Assembly: GCA_046757925.1 (NCBI GenBank)
Contig: JBHHZE010000001.1
Coordinates: 1-64,000, forward strand
From: JAZDCZ01 sp046757925
GTDB taxonomy: Bacteria > Gemmatimonadota > Gemmatimonadetes > Gemmatimonadales > GWC2-71-9
DNA: 64,000 nt
Reading direction: 5' to 3'
The notes beneath the pieces are model-generated. The model searched no databases, had not been told where the DNA came from, and worked only from the letters and a program-made list of their open reading frames with translations. Shown here one piece after another: positions 50,601 through 58,841 of this stretch. A program made the position numbers and the translations under genes. Each line of letters opens with the position of its first letter. Position 1 is the stretch's first letter.

Positions 50601-52814
50601 TTAGCTACCCCTGAACGCCTCGACGAGGCGCCGCAGGGCCAGCGGTGAGAGTTTCTCCGTCCCACCGGCGGCTACCTTGATGCTCAGTCCCCTGCCGGCA
50701 ACCAGAACCGCGTTGAACTCGCTGAAATAGCGCTGCAGCTCCGGAATCCGATCGAGCACCCGGAAGTATGCATCGCTGTAGGGCGCTACCACCGTCACCT
50801 GTAGTGAATCGGCGTGGTTCATGTCTGTCCACGTGCCGTTATCGTCGATAAACATGCGACCCGCTACGTGGCGCATGTTGGGACCGTGGGCCCGTCCGAT
50901 CTGGGCATCCTCGGCTGCTTCCAGATACACCTGGTTCCTGGCCTCACGCCTCAGACGGTCCTGTTCGGCCACCTTAACGGCACTGGCACCGGAAGCCTGC
51001 TTCTGTGCAATGTCTCTGCGCGCGAGGCCGGGAGCAACCTGCAGACGGTCACGTACCGGCGTCGTTGCGACCGCAAGCGGCTCCTGTACCAGGTAGGAAG
51101 TGTATTCCGAAATGAGCCCGTAGCGCAGAGCCGTGGTCCTGATCTCTTCTATCAGATCGTCGCTCGCCCCGTGTAGACGCACTTGCTGTGACAAGTAGCC
51201 GATCTTGCGCGATGCCCAGAGGCGCGGAATGAAATCGTTGCTCGATCGGTGCGCTGGGAAACTCACTTGAGTCCCGAATCGCTCGGTACGATTGTTCCTC
51301 TGGCCCGAGATCGTGAGTTCTCCGGACCGGTCGCGGCCGGTCGCGCGGTAGCGTCCGAATAACACCAACTCTTCGCCGGCGAACAGATCCGGCAGACGCT
51401 CGGGATAGAGTTCCGTCAGCTCCACCGGGCTGTTGCCCAGACGCAGGTCGGTTAGGACGGGATGCTGAATCTTACTCACCAGTTGACCGACAGCCGACTC
51501 GACATCCTCGCCGGGGCGGACGTATTCCGTTGAGCCGCGGCCCGCATCGGAAAGACGGTCCAACAAATAGGTGTTGACGTCGTAGCCTATGCCGAACGCA
51601 AACACCCGCGTGTCCCCTCGTGAACGTTCGGCCAGTTGGGCGAGTAGTTCGGGGTTTTTTTCCCCCACAGAGGGCAACCCGTCTGTGAGGAAAATGACCA
51701 TCGACAGCCTACCGGAACCACCTTCCAACCGGAACGCCTCCGATAGAGCACCCTCGATGTTCGTGCCGCCGTCTGCGGAGAGTCGTCGCACCCAGTTGCG
51801 TGCTTCCTCGAGGCGCGTACCTCGAGCCTCACTCCAGTCCGAGTGGTAGCTCCGCACCCGGTTGCTGAACCCAATGAGCCGAAACCTATCTTCGGGCTGC
51901 AAGGACGAGAGCAGTTGCAGCAGTGCAGCTCGTGCCTGGTCTATCTTCTCGCCCGACATCGAGCCTGAAACGTCAACCACCACGGTGATGTCGCGGGGCT
52001 GGGCCGAGCCCACAGCCCGTCCGGGTGAAAGCGTCAACATGAAGTATCCGTCCTCACCAGCGGGCCGGTGCGTCGCGACGGTAACCCCAACCACGTCGCG
52101 GGCAAAGGGGAGAAACAGCGTAAAATCTCCGGTCAGATCGGTGTCGGGCCTGACGCTGAGTCGCGGACCAACTCGGCTGATATCGAGCTCGTGGGTTGGT
52201 GAAAACGGATCCGCGAAGATCGCCCCGCTGTCGGCCACCAGTCGAAACGAGACAGGAATATTTTGGGGGCTGGGCCACGGCCTGTTGCCCTCGACCGTTG
52301 CATGGCCGTGACCGTTCGTGCCACCGGCGGCATACTGAAACTGCAGGGCGCTTCCGGCCCGCTCCAGAAGCTGCGTGTATCTGAGCGTGATCTTACGGCG
52401 CTCGCCGGGGTTTATTGGGAACACCCGGGCTCTGATGAGTCCGTGGCCAACCAACTCGATGAGCGCCGGGTCCTTCTTCTTTCTGACTATTTCCTGATAG
52501 ATTGCCCGGGCCTGCTGCGCGTCCATGGTCTCGCCGCGGAGCTCCCGGTCCCCCTGGAACAGCGAGAAGTTGCTAAACACGGCCTCACCGGGCAGCGGGT
52601 AGAGATAATCGCCCTCCCCGAGTCTGGGACCTCTGTTCTGGAACCACTCTTCGACCTCGACTCGTGCGATCCGGCCGGTCACCCTCACCGATACCGTTGT
52701 CCGAACTCGTTCAACTGCCGGACCCATGTGGCCCGGAAGGGGCTCGATCCAACCCTGGGCCGCGAGCGGCGCGGCCAGCAAACTGGCTGTCGCGACTGCG
52801 ATTATCGTGCGCAT
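50601..52814 (-). CDS. Secreted VIT and von Willebrand A domain protein
   Basis: This 737-residue exported protein has a signal peptide (about 1-20), a VIT domain (about 25-155, with YLYPLPGEAVFSNFSL and GERRKITLRYTQLL) and a vWA domain (about 275-450). The vWA domain has a complete MIDAS: DVSGSMSGEK, GGTNIEG and FLTDGLPS. A long beta-rich and helical C-terminus follows. No sortase or rhombosortase tail is visible. The start at 52814 has GAGGTG upstream. It heads the operon containing the ECF sigma and anti-sigma, which suggests an envelope adhesion or stress-sensing role (inference). Confidence 0.88.
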   Translation of the reverse strand: MRTIIAVATASLLAAPLAAQGWIEPLPGHMGPAVERVRTTVSVRVTGRIARVEVEEWFQNRGPRLGEGDYLYPLPGEAVFSNFSLFQGDRELRGETMDAQQARAIYQEIVRKKKDPALIELVGHGLIRARVFPINPGERRKITLRYTQLLERAGSALQFQYAAGGTNGHGHATVEGNRPWPSPQNIPVSFRLVADSGAIFADPFSPTHELDISRVGPRLSVRPDTDLTGDFTLFLPFARDVVGVTVATHRPAGEDGYFMLTLSPGRAVGSAQPRDITVVVDVSGSMSGEKIDQARAALLQLLSSLQPEDRFRLIGFSNRVRSYHSDWSEARGTRLEEARNWVRRLSADGGTNIEGALSEAFRLEGGSGRLSMVIFLTDGLPSVGEKNPELLAQLAERSRGDTRVFAFGIGYDVNTYLLDRLSDAGRGSTEYVRPGEDVESAVGQLVSKIQHPVLTDLRLGNSPVELTELYPERLPDLFAGEELVLFGRYRATGRDRSGELTISGQRNNRTERFGTQVSFPAHRSSNDFIPRLWASRKIGYLSQQVRLHGASDDLIEEIRTTALRYGLISEYTSYLVQEPLAVATTPVRDRLQVAPGLARRDIAQKQASGASAVKVAEQDRLRREARNQVYLEAAEDAQIGRAHGPNMRHVAGRMFIDDNGTWTDMNHADSLQVTVVAPYSDAYFRVLDRIPELQRYFSEFNAVLVAGRGLSIKVAAGGTEKLSPLALRRLVEAFRGS

Positions 52815-52933
52815 TGTGCACCTCGTTAGCTTGGTTCTATTTGGAGGGACGAATGAGGCCGCCCCATTCGCACACACTCGGATAGGTGCCAGCGGAACAT
52901 TCGGACCCCAGGACGGGGTTTGCGTGTAGATTT

Positions 52934-52989
52934 AAGCGGGAAGCGGGAAGCGGGAAGCGGGAAGCGGGAAGCGGGAAGCGGGAAGCGGG
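52934..52989. repeat. Eight perfect copies of a 7-bp tandem repeat (AAGCGGG)
   Basis: The heptamer AAGCGGG is repeated eight times without a mismatch (56 bp) and then decays into GGAA/GGGG-rich sequence to about 53010. It lies in the 243-bp gap between the divergent vWA and duplicated-protein genes, so copy-number change could alter promoter spacing there (inference). Seven is not a multiple of three, but the repeat is not within a coding frame I accept. Confidence 0.95.
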
Positions 52990-53057
52990 AAATGGGGAAT
53001 TAGGGAAAAGCCGCAGCGGGATTTGCTGTCCCAATGCCTACTACATGGAGACATTGT

Positions 53058-55217
53058 ATGGCGAGGTATAGATTCTGGTGGACGTTCTGTATAGCGGCTA
53101 TGGCTGTCCTGTTTGCCAGCCCGGCGGCGGGTCAGAACAGGCGGAGACCGACACTTCTAAAGGAATGGGAAGTGAAGGCGGCGCCTCAAGTGGATCTATG
53201 GTATCATGGGCTCGCCGTTATCGGATTCGATAGCCAGGAAGACTTCCCCCTATACAATCCAGACTACATCTCGCGGGTCTGGGACGCGAAGCAGGAGCTG
53301 GGCATTTATCCCACCCAGCTGGATAGCCTAGCCGAGGAGTTGCGCCAGGCGTTCTCGAAAGATCCCGCGTTCCAGCAGCTTCATTTTATGCCTCTGTACT
53401 TCCCCAAGGTGTCGCGCGAGGAAATGCTGCACTCGCTCATGGCGGTGGCCCGCAAGCGGATCAAGCAGGAAGGCGTGCTGAACGACAGCACGAGCCGGGG
53501 CATTCAGTTGGCTTCGCGGACGTTCCAGAAGGGTGACCAACGCAAGCTGCTTGCCAAGTTTGTTGCGGCCCTGCAGAACGAGTGGGACGTGTTCTATCGC
53601 GACTATTGGGAACAGCATTTCGCGTCCGATTCCGGCTACTACGCCAGAATCCAGCAACGCTGGGACGCCGAGGTAGCTCCAGCCATCGAGCCCTTCCTCA
53701 CGAAGCAGAGATTGCAGGGCGGCAGGATTTTCGTGTCGCCCGCACTGGGGCCGGAGGGCAGACTGTTCCAGGGCAATGTGTTTCGCCGCACCGAGAATGC
53801 AGTGGCAGTCTGGTGGCCGCAATGGGACGATCTCGATGCGAGTCTTTATTCGGCGGTTCGGGAGATGTGTTTCTCTGTGGTGGACGACGCGGTTGTGACC
53901 GCTCGGGTCAAGCGCTCGGAGGTGCAGAAGGTAAGCAGCAAGGCGGCGGTCAGGTGTGGCGCGATGCTGTTGGAACAGGGGGATCCCGAGGGGTTCGTGG
54001 AGTATCGGCGGTCGTTCCTGCGCGCGGTGGGAATAGAAGCCGAGGGGGCCCAATTGGCTACGGCCTTTGAGGACGCCTATCAGGTGGACGACAATTTGGT
54101 CGAGGCTATTCGGCGGCACCTGGCTCCCCCTAGGCCGCGGACCACGGCACAGGCCGGGAAGAACAACAGGGTTAGCGCTCGCACCGATGTGGGCCGGGCG
54201 CTGGGTGCCACGCGTCGACGTCAGCCGACCAACAGGAAGGTAGCCCGCACCGGCTGGGTCGTTAAGGCGCAGCCCCAAACCGACCTGTGGTTCCATTCGC
54301 TGGCGGTGATAGCGGCCGACGAGCCGGGCCCGCTTGGCCTATACAGTGCCGACTATGCGGTCAAGATTCGGGAGATCAAGCAGGCGCGCGGTATTTATCC
54401 AACCATGCTCGATTCTCTGGCAAGCAAGCTGAGAAAACAGATCGCCGAGATGGGTGACAACAATACCCTCCATTTCGTACCGCTCTACTTCCCGGATGTA
54501 TCGCCGGAGCGCATGTTCGAAGCGCTCGAGGCCGTTGCCGATGGCAATGCGAGGGCGCCGACGTTTGGACGGAGTGATGTCCGCTTTGGGGTCTTCGTGA
54601 TGCAGCAGGTTATGGCGAAGAAACGCAAGCTTCTGCGGCTGCTCGTGCGAGCCATGGAGGATGAGTGGAAGGTGTTTTTCCGCGACTATTGGGAGAGCGG
54701 CCGGGCTAAGAGAAGTGCGCACAACGCCGAGATCCAGGCGATGTGGGACTCGGTCATGGTGCCCCATATCGGAGGCTTCCTCGAGCGCCGGCGGTTGTCG
54801 GCCGGTTTGATTATGCCGTCCCCGGGGCTGGGGCCGGAGGGGAGAATCATCGACAACGACGACTTCGACCCGGCCGACCAGGTGGTCTCGGTTCAGGAAC
54901 CGCCCACCACGACGCGCGCCGATGCCACCGTCTTCGCATTCCTGAAGGAGTTGTGCTTCCTGATCATCAACGAGAGGGTCGTGGGTCCGCCCACGGGCGA
55001 TCCCCTTACGTACGAGGATCTGCGCCGCAGAACTGCGGTGAGATGCGGGGCGCTCATCTTGGAGTTCTACGCTCCCACCCTGGTGCCCCGCTACAGAAGG
55101 GTCTTCTTGGACGCGGTGGGTGCCGAGGAAAGTGCGACGCAGGCGGCGTTCGAACGCGTATACATTCTCGATCCCAAGGTGTTCGAGAGGCTCAGACAAG
55201 CCATCAGGGGTGGATGA
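53058..55217 (+). CDS. Internally duplicated secreted protein of unknown function
   Basis: This 719-residue exported protein has a signal peptide (about 1-27, ending AAG-Q) and two homologous halves, about 35-355 and 395-715, joined by a basic linker. Matching landmarks in the halves are DLWYHGLAVI/DLWFHSLAVI, GIYPTQLDSLA/GIYPTMLDSLA, LHFMPLYFP/LHFVPLYFP, FYRDYWE/FFRDYWE, LGPEGR in both, and AVRCGAMLLE/AVRCGALILE. I do not recognise the family. The invariant Trp, Cys and RDYWE residues suggest a binding or catalytic function retained in both copies. The start at 53058 follows the minisatellite region, and the end overlaps the TonB-like gene (ATGA). Confidence 0.85.
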   Translation: MARYRFWWTFCIAAMAVLFASPAAGQNRRRPTLLKEWEVKAAPQVDLWYHGLAVIGFDSQEDFPLYNPDYISRVWDAKQELGIYPTQLDSLAEELRQAFSKDPAFQQLHFMPLYFPKVSREEMLHSLMAVARKRIKQEGVLNDSTSRGIQLASRTFQKGDQRKLLAKFVAALQNEWDVFYRDYWEQHFASDSGYYARIQQRWDAEVAPAIEPFLTKQRLQGGRIFVSPALGPEGRLFQGNVFRRTENAVAVWWPQWDDLDASLYSAVREMCFSVVDDAVVTARVKRSEVQKVSSKAAVRCGAMLLEQGDPEGFVEYRRSFLRAVGIEAEGAQLATAFEDAYQVDDNLVEAIRRHLAPPRPRTTAQAGKNNRVSARTDVGRALGATRRRQPTNRKVARTGWVVKAQPQTDLWFHSLAVIAADEPGPLGLYSADYAVKIREIKQARGIYPTMLDSLASKLRKQIAEMGDNNTLHFVPLYFPDVSPERMFEALEAVADGNARAPTFGRSDVRFGVFVMQQVMAKKRKLLRLLVRAMEDEWKVFFRDYWESGRAKRSAHNAEIQAMWDSVMVPHIGGFLERRRLSAGLIMPSPGLGPEGRIIDNDDFDPADQVVSVQEPPTTTRADATVFAFLKELCFLIINERVVGPPTGDPLTYEDLRRRTAVRCGALILEFYAPTLVPRYRRVFLDAVGAEESATQAAFERVYILDPKVFERLRQAIRGG

Positions 55218-56026
55218 CGCTTTTGGAACCCGTCGAGGGCGCAGGCCGTTGCGGAGATATGAGACCTCGTAATCGACATGCCGAGTTTGTGATGCCCGCG
55301 CAGACCACGTGGTATCGCCGCGAGTTAGGCGGGTCGATCGGGCTCCATGCCATCATGGTGTTCCTGATAATCTGGGGCGGCTTGCGGGCCGCGGGACGAG
55401 CTGCGGGTACTGGCGATGGGTACGGGCCGGCTGGCGGCGGTGGTGGGGGGGGTGCGCCTAAGGTGACCTATGTCGAACTTCCGCCCTTCCCAACCCAACC
55501 TGCAGCTCCCAGAGCGCCGGTTCCCGACGAGGATCCTCTGGTATTCAAGATTCCGAAGCCCCAGATAAAGCAGATCGTGCGTCCGGTCACCAAGCTCAAG
55601 ATCATCCGCCCGCACGGTCCCATCTTGAAGGCGGTGAAAGTCGGCCGCGGCAAGGGGACCAGCGGCGGTGTAGGGCAAGTCGCCGGTCGCGGTGGTGGCA
55701 AGGGAACGGGAGTCGGCACCGGTACCGGGAGTAACATGGGCCCGGGCACGGGAGGCAAGGGCGGTGCCGTTTTGGCCCCGGAGCCGCGTGCGGTGATCTA
55801 TCCCACGGGCGATCCTGCGCCCGACGTTAGGGGCCAGGTATTGAAGATCCACTTCTGGGTGGATGCACGGGGCAAGGTGACCAAGGTTAGGGTGAAGCCC
55901 AAGGTCAAGGACAAGGCCTACCGCAAGCAGTTGTTGGAACGCATGTACCAGTGGACGTTTTATCCGGCGAGAACCGCCGACGGATCACCGGTCAAAGGAG
56001 AATTGGAGATTACCTACACGCCTTGA
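55214..56026 (+). CDS. TonB-like energy-transducing protein
   Basis: This protein of about 270 residues has one N-terminal membrane helix (around GLHAIMVFLIIWGG) and a Gly/Pro/Lys-rich periplasmic linker with TGTGSN-type repeats. A TonB C-terminal domain follows (PDVRGQVLKIHFWVDARGKVT, YQWTFYPARTADGSPVKGEL). The ATG at 55214 overlaps the stop of the duplicated secreted protein. ATG codons at 55259 and 55292 are alternatives nearer the helix. The coupling suggests the duplicated protein works with, or is released by, a TonB-linked process at the outer membrane (inference). No ExbB/ExbD genes are present in the window. Confidence 0.82.
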   Translation: MTLLEPVEGAGRCGDMRPRNRHAEFVMPAQTTWYRRELGGSIGLHAIMVFLIIWGGLRAAGRAAGTGDGYGPAGGGGGGGAPKVTYVELPPFPTQPAAPRAPVPDEDPLVFKIPKPQIKQIVRPVTKLKIIRPHGPILKAVKVGRGKGTSGGVGQVAGRGGGKGTGVGTGTGSNMGPGTGGKGGAVLAPEPRAVIYPTGDPAPDVRGQVLKIHFWVDARGKVTKVRVKPKVKDKAYRKQLLERMYQWTFYPARTADGSPVKGELEITYTP

Positions 56027-56113
56027 CGACCACCCGTCTGTCCGGGCAGGGGCGATTAGGCTCCGCCCAGCGCACATTCGTTCTTGCCGATTTCCAATTC
56101 TTCAGCCTCTGCC

Positions 56114-56920
56114 TCATCGACCTCCGGTAGTCCGATGTTCACCGGTGAACGCCGCCTCGCCATCCACAGTGTAAGTGGTGCTTCCATCGGTATGTCCGGG
56201 AGTGTGCCTGCACTCAACGGTGCAGCGGCCGAATCGGATTGTGGAGCCGTTCTCCAGGCCGGTGAATTCGATGCGTCCGGGCGTTCCGTCGTACGGATAG
56301 TAGCCGTCGAGGGAATGCAGATAGTAATAGTAGGGGATACCCAGTTCGGTTACCATAGCCGGCCCACCACTGATGTAGTCGGCATGCACGTGCGTGTCCG
56401 CCACTCCAACTATCTTGGCGTCCAGATCTTCCGCCGCGTCGAGGAACGATTCTGCAATCATTGGCGGGTCGATGATCAAGGCCTCCCCGTTGCTTATCAG
56501 CAGGTAGCCGAGGGCGCCCTTCCCGATCCGATCGAATTGGATCAGTCGGTCCAGCGACCGAATGGCCGTGAGTTCACGCGGCAAAGTCGTCATCATCCAT
56601 GCTGCCATACCCCCTGTGAGGGAGCGGGCGGTTCCACCCAGTTCATTGAGACGCTGTGTTACATGCTGGCTGCTGATGCCGTGGGCGCAGACCACCGTGA
56701 CCGGCACATCGGGATCGAGCGGCGTGTTGTCCAGGCTGGGGATGCTCATGAGCTGGGAGCCCACGATGTTCAAGAATCTGTCGTCCGGTACGATGTCGAT
56801 CCTGCCGGATTCAACCATCGGTGCTGGGCGGACGTCCAACAGTTGAACCGATTCGCCGGATTCAATTGCTCGCGCAAGCTCTAGCGGCGAGATCTCGGGA
56901 ACGTCTGGCGTACTGTACAT
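56114..56920 (-). CDS. Rhodanese plus metallo-beta-lactamase protein, atypical and probably truncated
   Basis: This 268-residue protein has an N-terminal rhodanese domain (about 8-112, active loop VCAHGISS) and an MBL-fold domain (about 125-265). The order is reversed from usual persulfide-dioxygenase-rhodanese fusions. The metal motif THVHADY has Tyr where His ends the HxHxDH consensus. HTPGHTDGS is intact, and the next ligand motif reads FTGE instead of FTGD before an abrupt end, roughly 90 residues short of a full MBL domain. Removing one base near 56144 would restore FTGD and give about 27 more residues. It may be a decaying sulfur-metabolism enzyme. Confidence 0.72.
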   Translation of the reverse strand: MYSTPDVPEISPLELARAIESGESVQLLDVRPAPMVESGRIDIVPDDRFLNIVGSQLMSIPSLDNTPLDPDVPVTVVCAHGISSQHVTQRLNELGGTARSLTGGMAAWMMTTLPRELTAIRSLDRLIQFDRIGKGALGYLLISNGEALIIDPPMIAESFLDAAEDLDAKIVGVADTHVHADYISGGPAMVTELGIPYYYYLHSLDGYYPYDGTPGRIEFTGLENGSTIRFGRCTVECRHTPGHTDGSTTYTVDGEAAFTGEHRTTGGR

Positions 56921-57078
56921 CGCTCGCGCCTCCGCATTCGCCTGTCGTTTCGAGTGGCCAGTGCTAGTGTAGTGTTTCAGAGAATCTGTTTGTCGACGGA
57001 GCTATCGCCTCTTCTTGAAGCAGCGCTTGCTGGATCGACCCTATGAACAATGGGCAAGAGGCTTCTGGCGCACCGTAT

Positions 57079-57903
57079 TTAGATCAAGCGACAGCCCGGA
57101 TGGCCCGTCTCGTCGGGCTCGACGTCCGGCCACTCGTAACAGAGTGACGGCTTGGCGCGCTGTCCGTTGGGGAGAATCCGGTCGTGCAGGCGGCAACCGG
57201 TACCATCACTTGCAAGGTAGCCGCATGCCGAGATCACCTCGCACTCCATCGTCTCGTCGTCCTCTCGCTTGACCTTACAGAGATACGGTGCCTTGCGGGC
57301 ACGGAGCAAGGCTTCGAGCCGGCGTTCCGACGGTCTCAGGAATACTTCCAGAGTGAGATCCCGGCAGCAGGCGGACCCCCTGGTATTGTCGCCCGTGCGG
57401 CATGGTGCGCCCAGGCATGGATTGTCCGCTTGCAGCACCGGGAGCGCGCGTTTGGCCGCCCGCTTGAGCCTGAGATCGAGTTCCCGTCTCTTGCTCTTAT
57501 AGTATATCGAAAAGCGATCCTCACCCAGAATCAGACGCGGCCGCCGCTCGCGTGGGGGTTGAGTGCTGGGTGGTAGGGGGCCGCGGAACCCGTGAGCTGA
57601 GCAGTGTGCCATAGGCCGCTTGCCGTTCGACCGATCGGCCGCGGTCCCGTCAGGCCGGACAGCGGACTTGCCGGAAGGAGTCTTGAGGTACTTGCAGGGG
57701 ACGTGTACGGTGGCTTCAACCCTGAGTTCAGATCCCGCCACGTAGGGTTTTCCCCAGGTCACTCTCTCGGTGTGTCCGGTCATCCAGGTGACCGATGCTT
57801 CCTGAAGTGTTGGGCTCTCGTCCTCTATGTCTGAAATGCCTACGGTAACGGTAAGCTCGCGGCAGTGTCGACCGAGGGATTTGCACGGAGGCGGTGTTGG
57901 CAT
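57079..57903 (-). CDS. Cysteine-rich protein of unknown function (YkgJ-like zinc/iron-chelating tail)
   Basis: This 274-residue cytoplasmic protein has no signal peptide. The first half is basic and poorly conserved-looking. The second half holds cysteines in GSACCRDLTLEV, APYLCKV, SACGYLASDGTGCRLHD and SLCYEWPD. Their spacing recalls the YkgJ zinc- or iron-chelating domain, including the late RAKPSLCYEWP segment. The ATG at 57903 is preferred over a TTG at 57936. It is divergent from the cupredoxin gene, with a CRP-type palindrome between them. The function is not known, and metal binding is inference. Confidence 0.6.
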   Translation of the reverse strand: MPTPPPCKSLGRHCRELTVTVGISDIEDESPTLQEASVTWMTGHTERVTWGKPYVAGSELRVEATVHVPCKYLKTPSGKSAVRPDGTAADRSNGKRPMAHCSAHGFRGPLPPSTQPPRERRPRLILGEDRFSIYYKSKRRELDLRLKRAAKRALPVLQADNPCLGAPCRTGDNTRGSACCRDLTLEVFLRPSERRLEALLRARKAPYLCKVKREDDETMECEVISACGYLASDGTGCRLHDRILPNGQRAKPSLCYEWPDVEPDETGHPGCRLI

Positions 57904-58054
57904 CGTTTTATCGAAATCCTTGACCGAGTACGTCAAGGCCTAGGTCAGTTTGGATATCGCACTGTGGACATAAGGGAAGTTCGTATTTTGTGTCCAAAGT
58001 GCAAGGAGTGAAGACTCTCCCGGCCCCTTCCGTCTGATGCACGGGGCTTTACAT

Positions 58055-58072
58055 TTGTGAACAGTTTCACAA
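58055..58072. promoter_or_regulatory. CRP/FNR-type palindrome upstream of the cupredoxin gene
   Basis: TTGTGAA-N4-TTCACAA is a perfect 7-bp inverted repeat, and its core reads TGTGA-N6-TCACA, the classic CRP consensus. It lies about 72 bases before the cupredoxin start codon and in the divergent gap to the Cys-rich protein gene. That is a proper activator position, so a CRP/FNR-family regulator binding here is plausible. Family and ligand cannot be told. Confidence 0.6.
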
Positions 58073-58144
58073 GCATCAATTCGCCCCGACGGGGCTACCG
58101 TTACCAGTTTTTCTCCAATGGAGACATCGGGAGGAGTAAGCAAT

Positions 58145-58624
58145 ATGCGTAAGTTTATGGCAGCGCTGGCGCTGCTTACCATGGCGTGTGGGGGTGGAGA
58201 CCAGGCCGCACAGGATCAGCAGCCGGCCGCAGCCCCACAAGCCGCCACACCCGTTGCCGCAGCTACAGAGGCCACGGGTACGGTACACGAAGTGAAGATG
58301 TTGCAGACGGCGGATGGCAACTACCAGTTCCAGCCCGCCGAGTTGAGCATAAAGGTGGGCGACACGGTGAGGTGGACGAACGTCAGTGGATTCCCGCACA
58401 ATGTTGCTTTCTACGCGGACAAAATCCCGCAGGGGGCGGCGGATCAACTCGCTTCGCTGATGCCGGCCGACGGCAAGCTCGGTCCCCTACTGGGACGCTT
58501 GCTCACACAGGCAGGCGAGACTTTTGAGGTCTCGTTTGTGAACGTCCCGACCGGTTCCTACGGCTACTTCTGCGTGCCGCATGAGGCCCTTGGGATGACG
58601 GCCAGTATTACGGTGGCCCAATAA
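58145..58624 (+). CDS. Cupredoxin (plastocyanin-like) lipoprotein
   Basis: This 159-residue type-1 copper protein is anchored as a lipoprotein (lipobox LTMAC, C15) with an Ala/Pro/Gln linker to about residue 45. The copper ligands are H85 (FPHNV), C143, H146 and M151 (in YFCVPHEALGM). It probably carries electrons in the periplasm and could accept them from ACIII or feed the copper protein encoded nearby (inference). The ATG at 58145 follows GGGAGGAG. A strong hairpin follows the stop. Confidence 0.9.
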   Translation: MRKFMAALALLTMACGGGDQAAQDQQPAAAPQAATPVAAATEATGTVHEVKMLQTADGNYQFQPAELSIKVGDTVRWTNVSGFPHNVAFYADKIPQGAADQLASLMPADGKLGPLLGRLLTQAGETFEVSFVNVPTGSYGYFCVPHEALGMTASITVAQ

Positions 58625-58647
58625 TCCGGTCGTTGGCGCCGACCAAA

Positions 58648-58680
58648 GGGGCTATCCGCGCTGCCGGCGCGGATAGCCCC
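58648..58680 (+). terminator. Strong hairpin downstream of the cupredoxin gene
   Basis: GGGGCTATCCGCGC and its exact complement form a 14-bp GC-rich stem with a 5-base loop, starting 24 bases after the cupredoxin stop. No T-run follows, so it may act bidirectionally, with a factor, or as an mRNA-stabilising end. It is the clearest terminator-like structure seen in the window. Confidence 0.7.
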
Positions 58681-58841
58681 GGTGTTTGCGGGTCTGGAAC
58701 CATCGGGCAGTTGGTTAGCTTACCATCATGCGGCCATTGCGCCGAATCCGGTACGTTATCCGGCATGCAGCTGCGCGGTTGGCCTGTCGTGGCCTACGGT
58801 AGCTGCGAGAACAACGAGTGAAGGGCTCGGTGAGGATGGGA

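Noticed and set aside
52934..52989. CRISPR-like array
   Set aside because: The unit is only 7 bp and is directly tandem with no spacers; it is a minisatellite.
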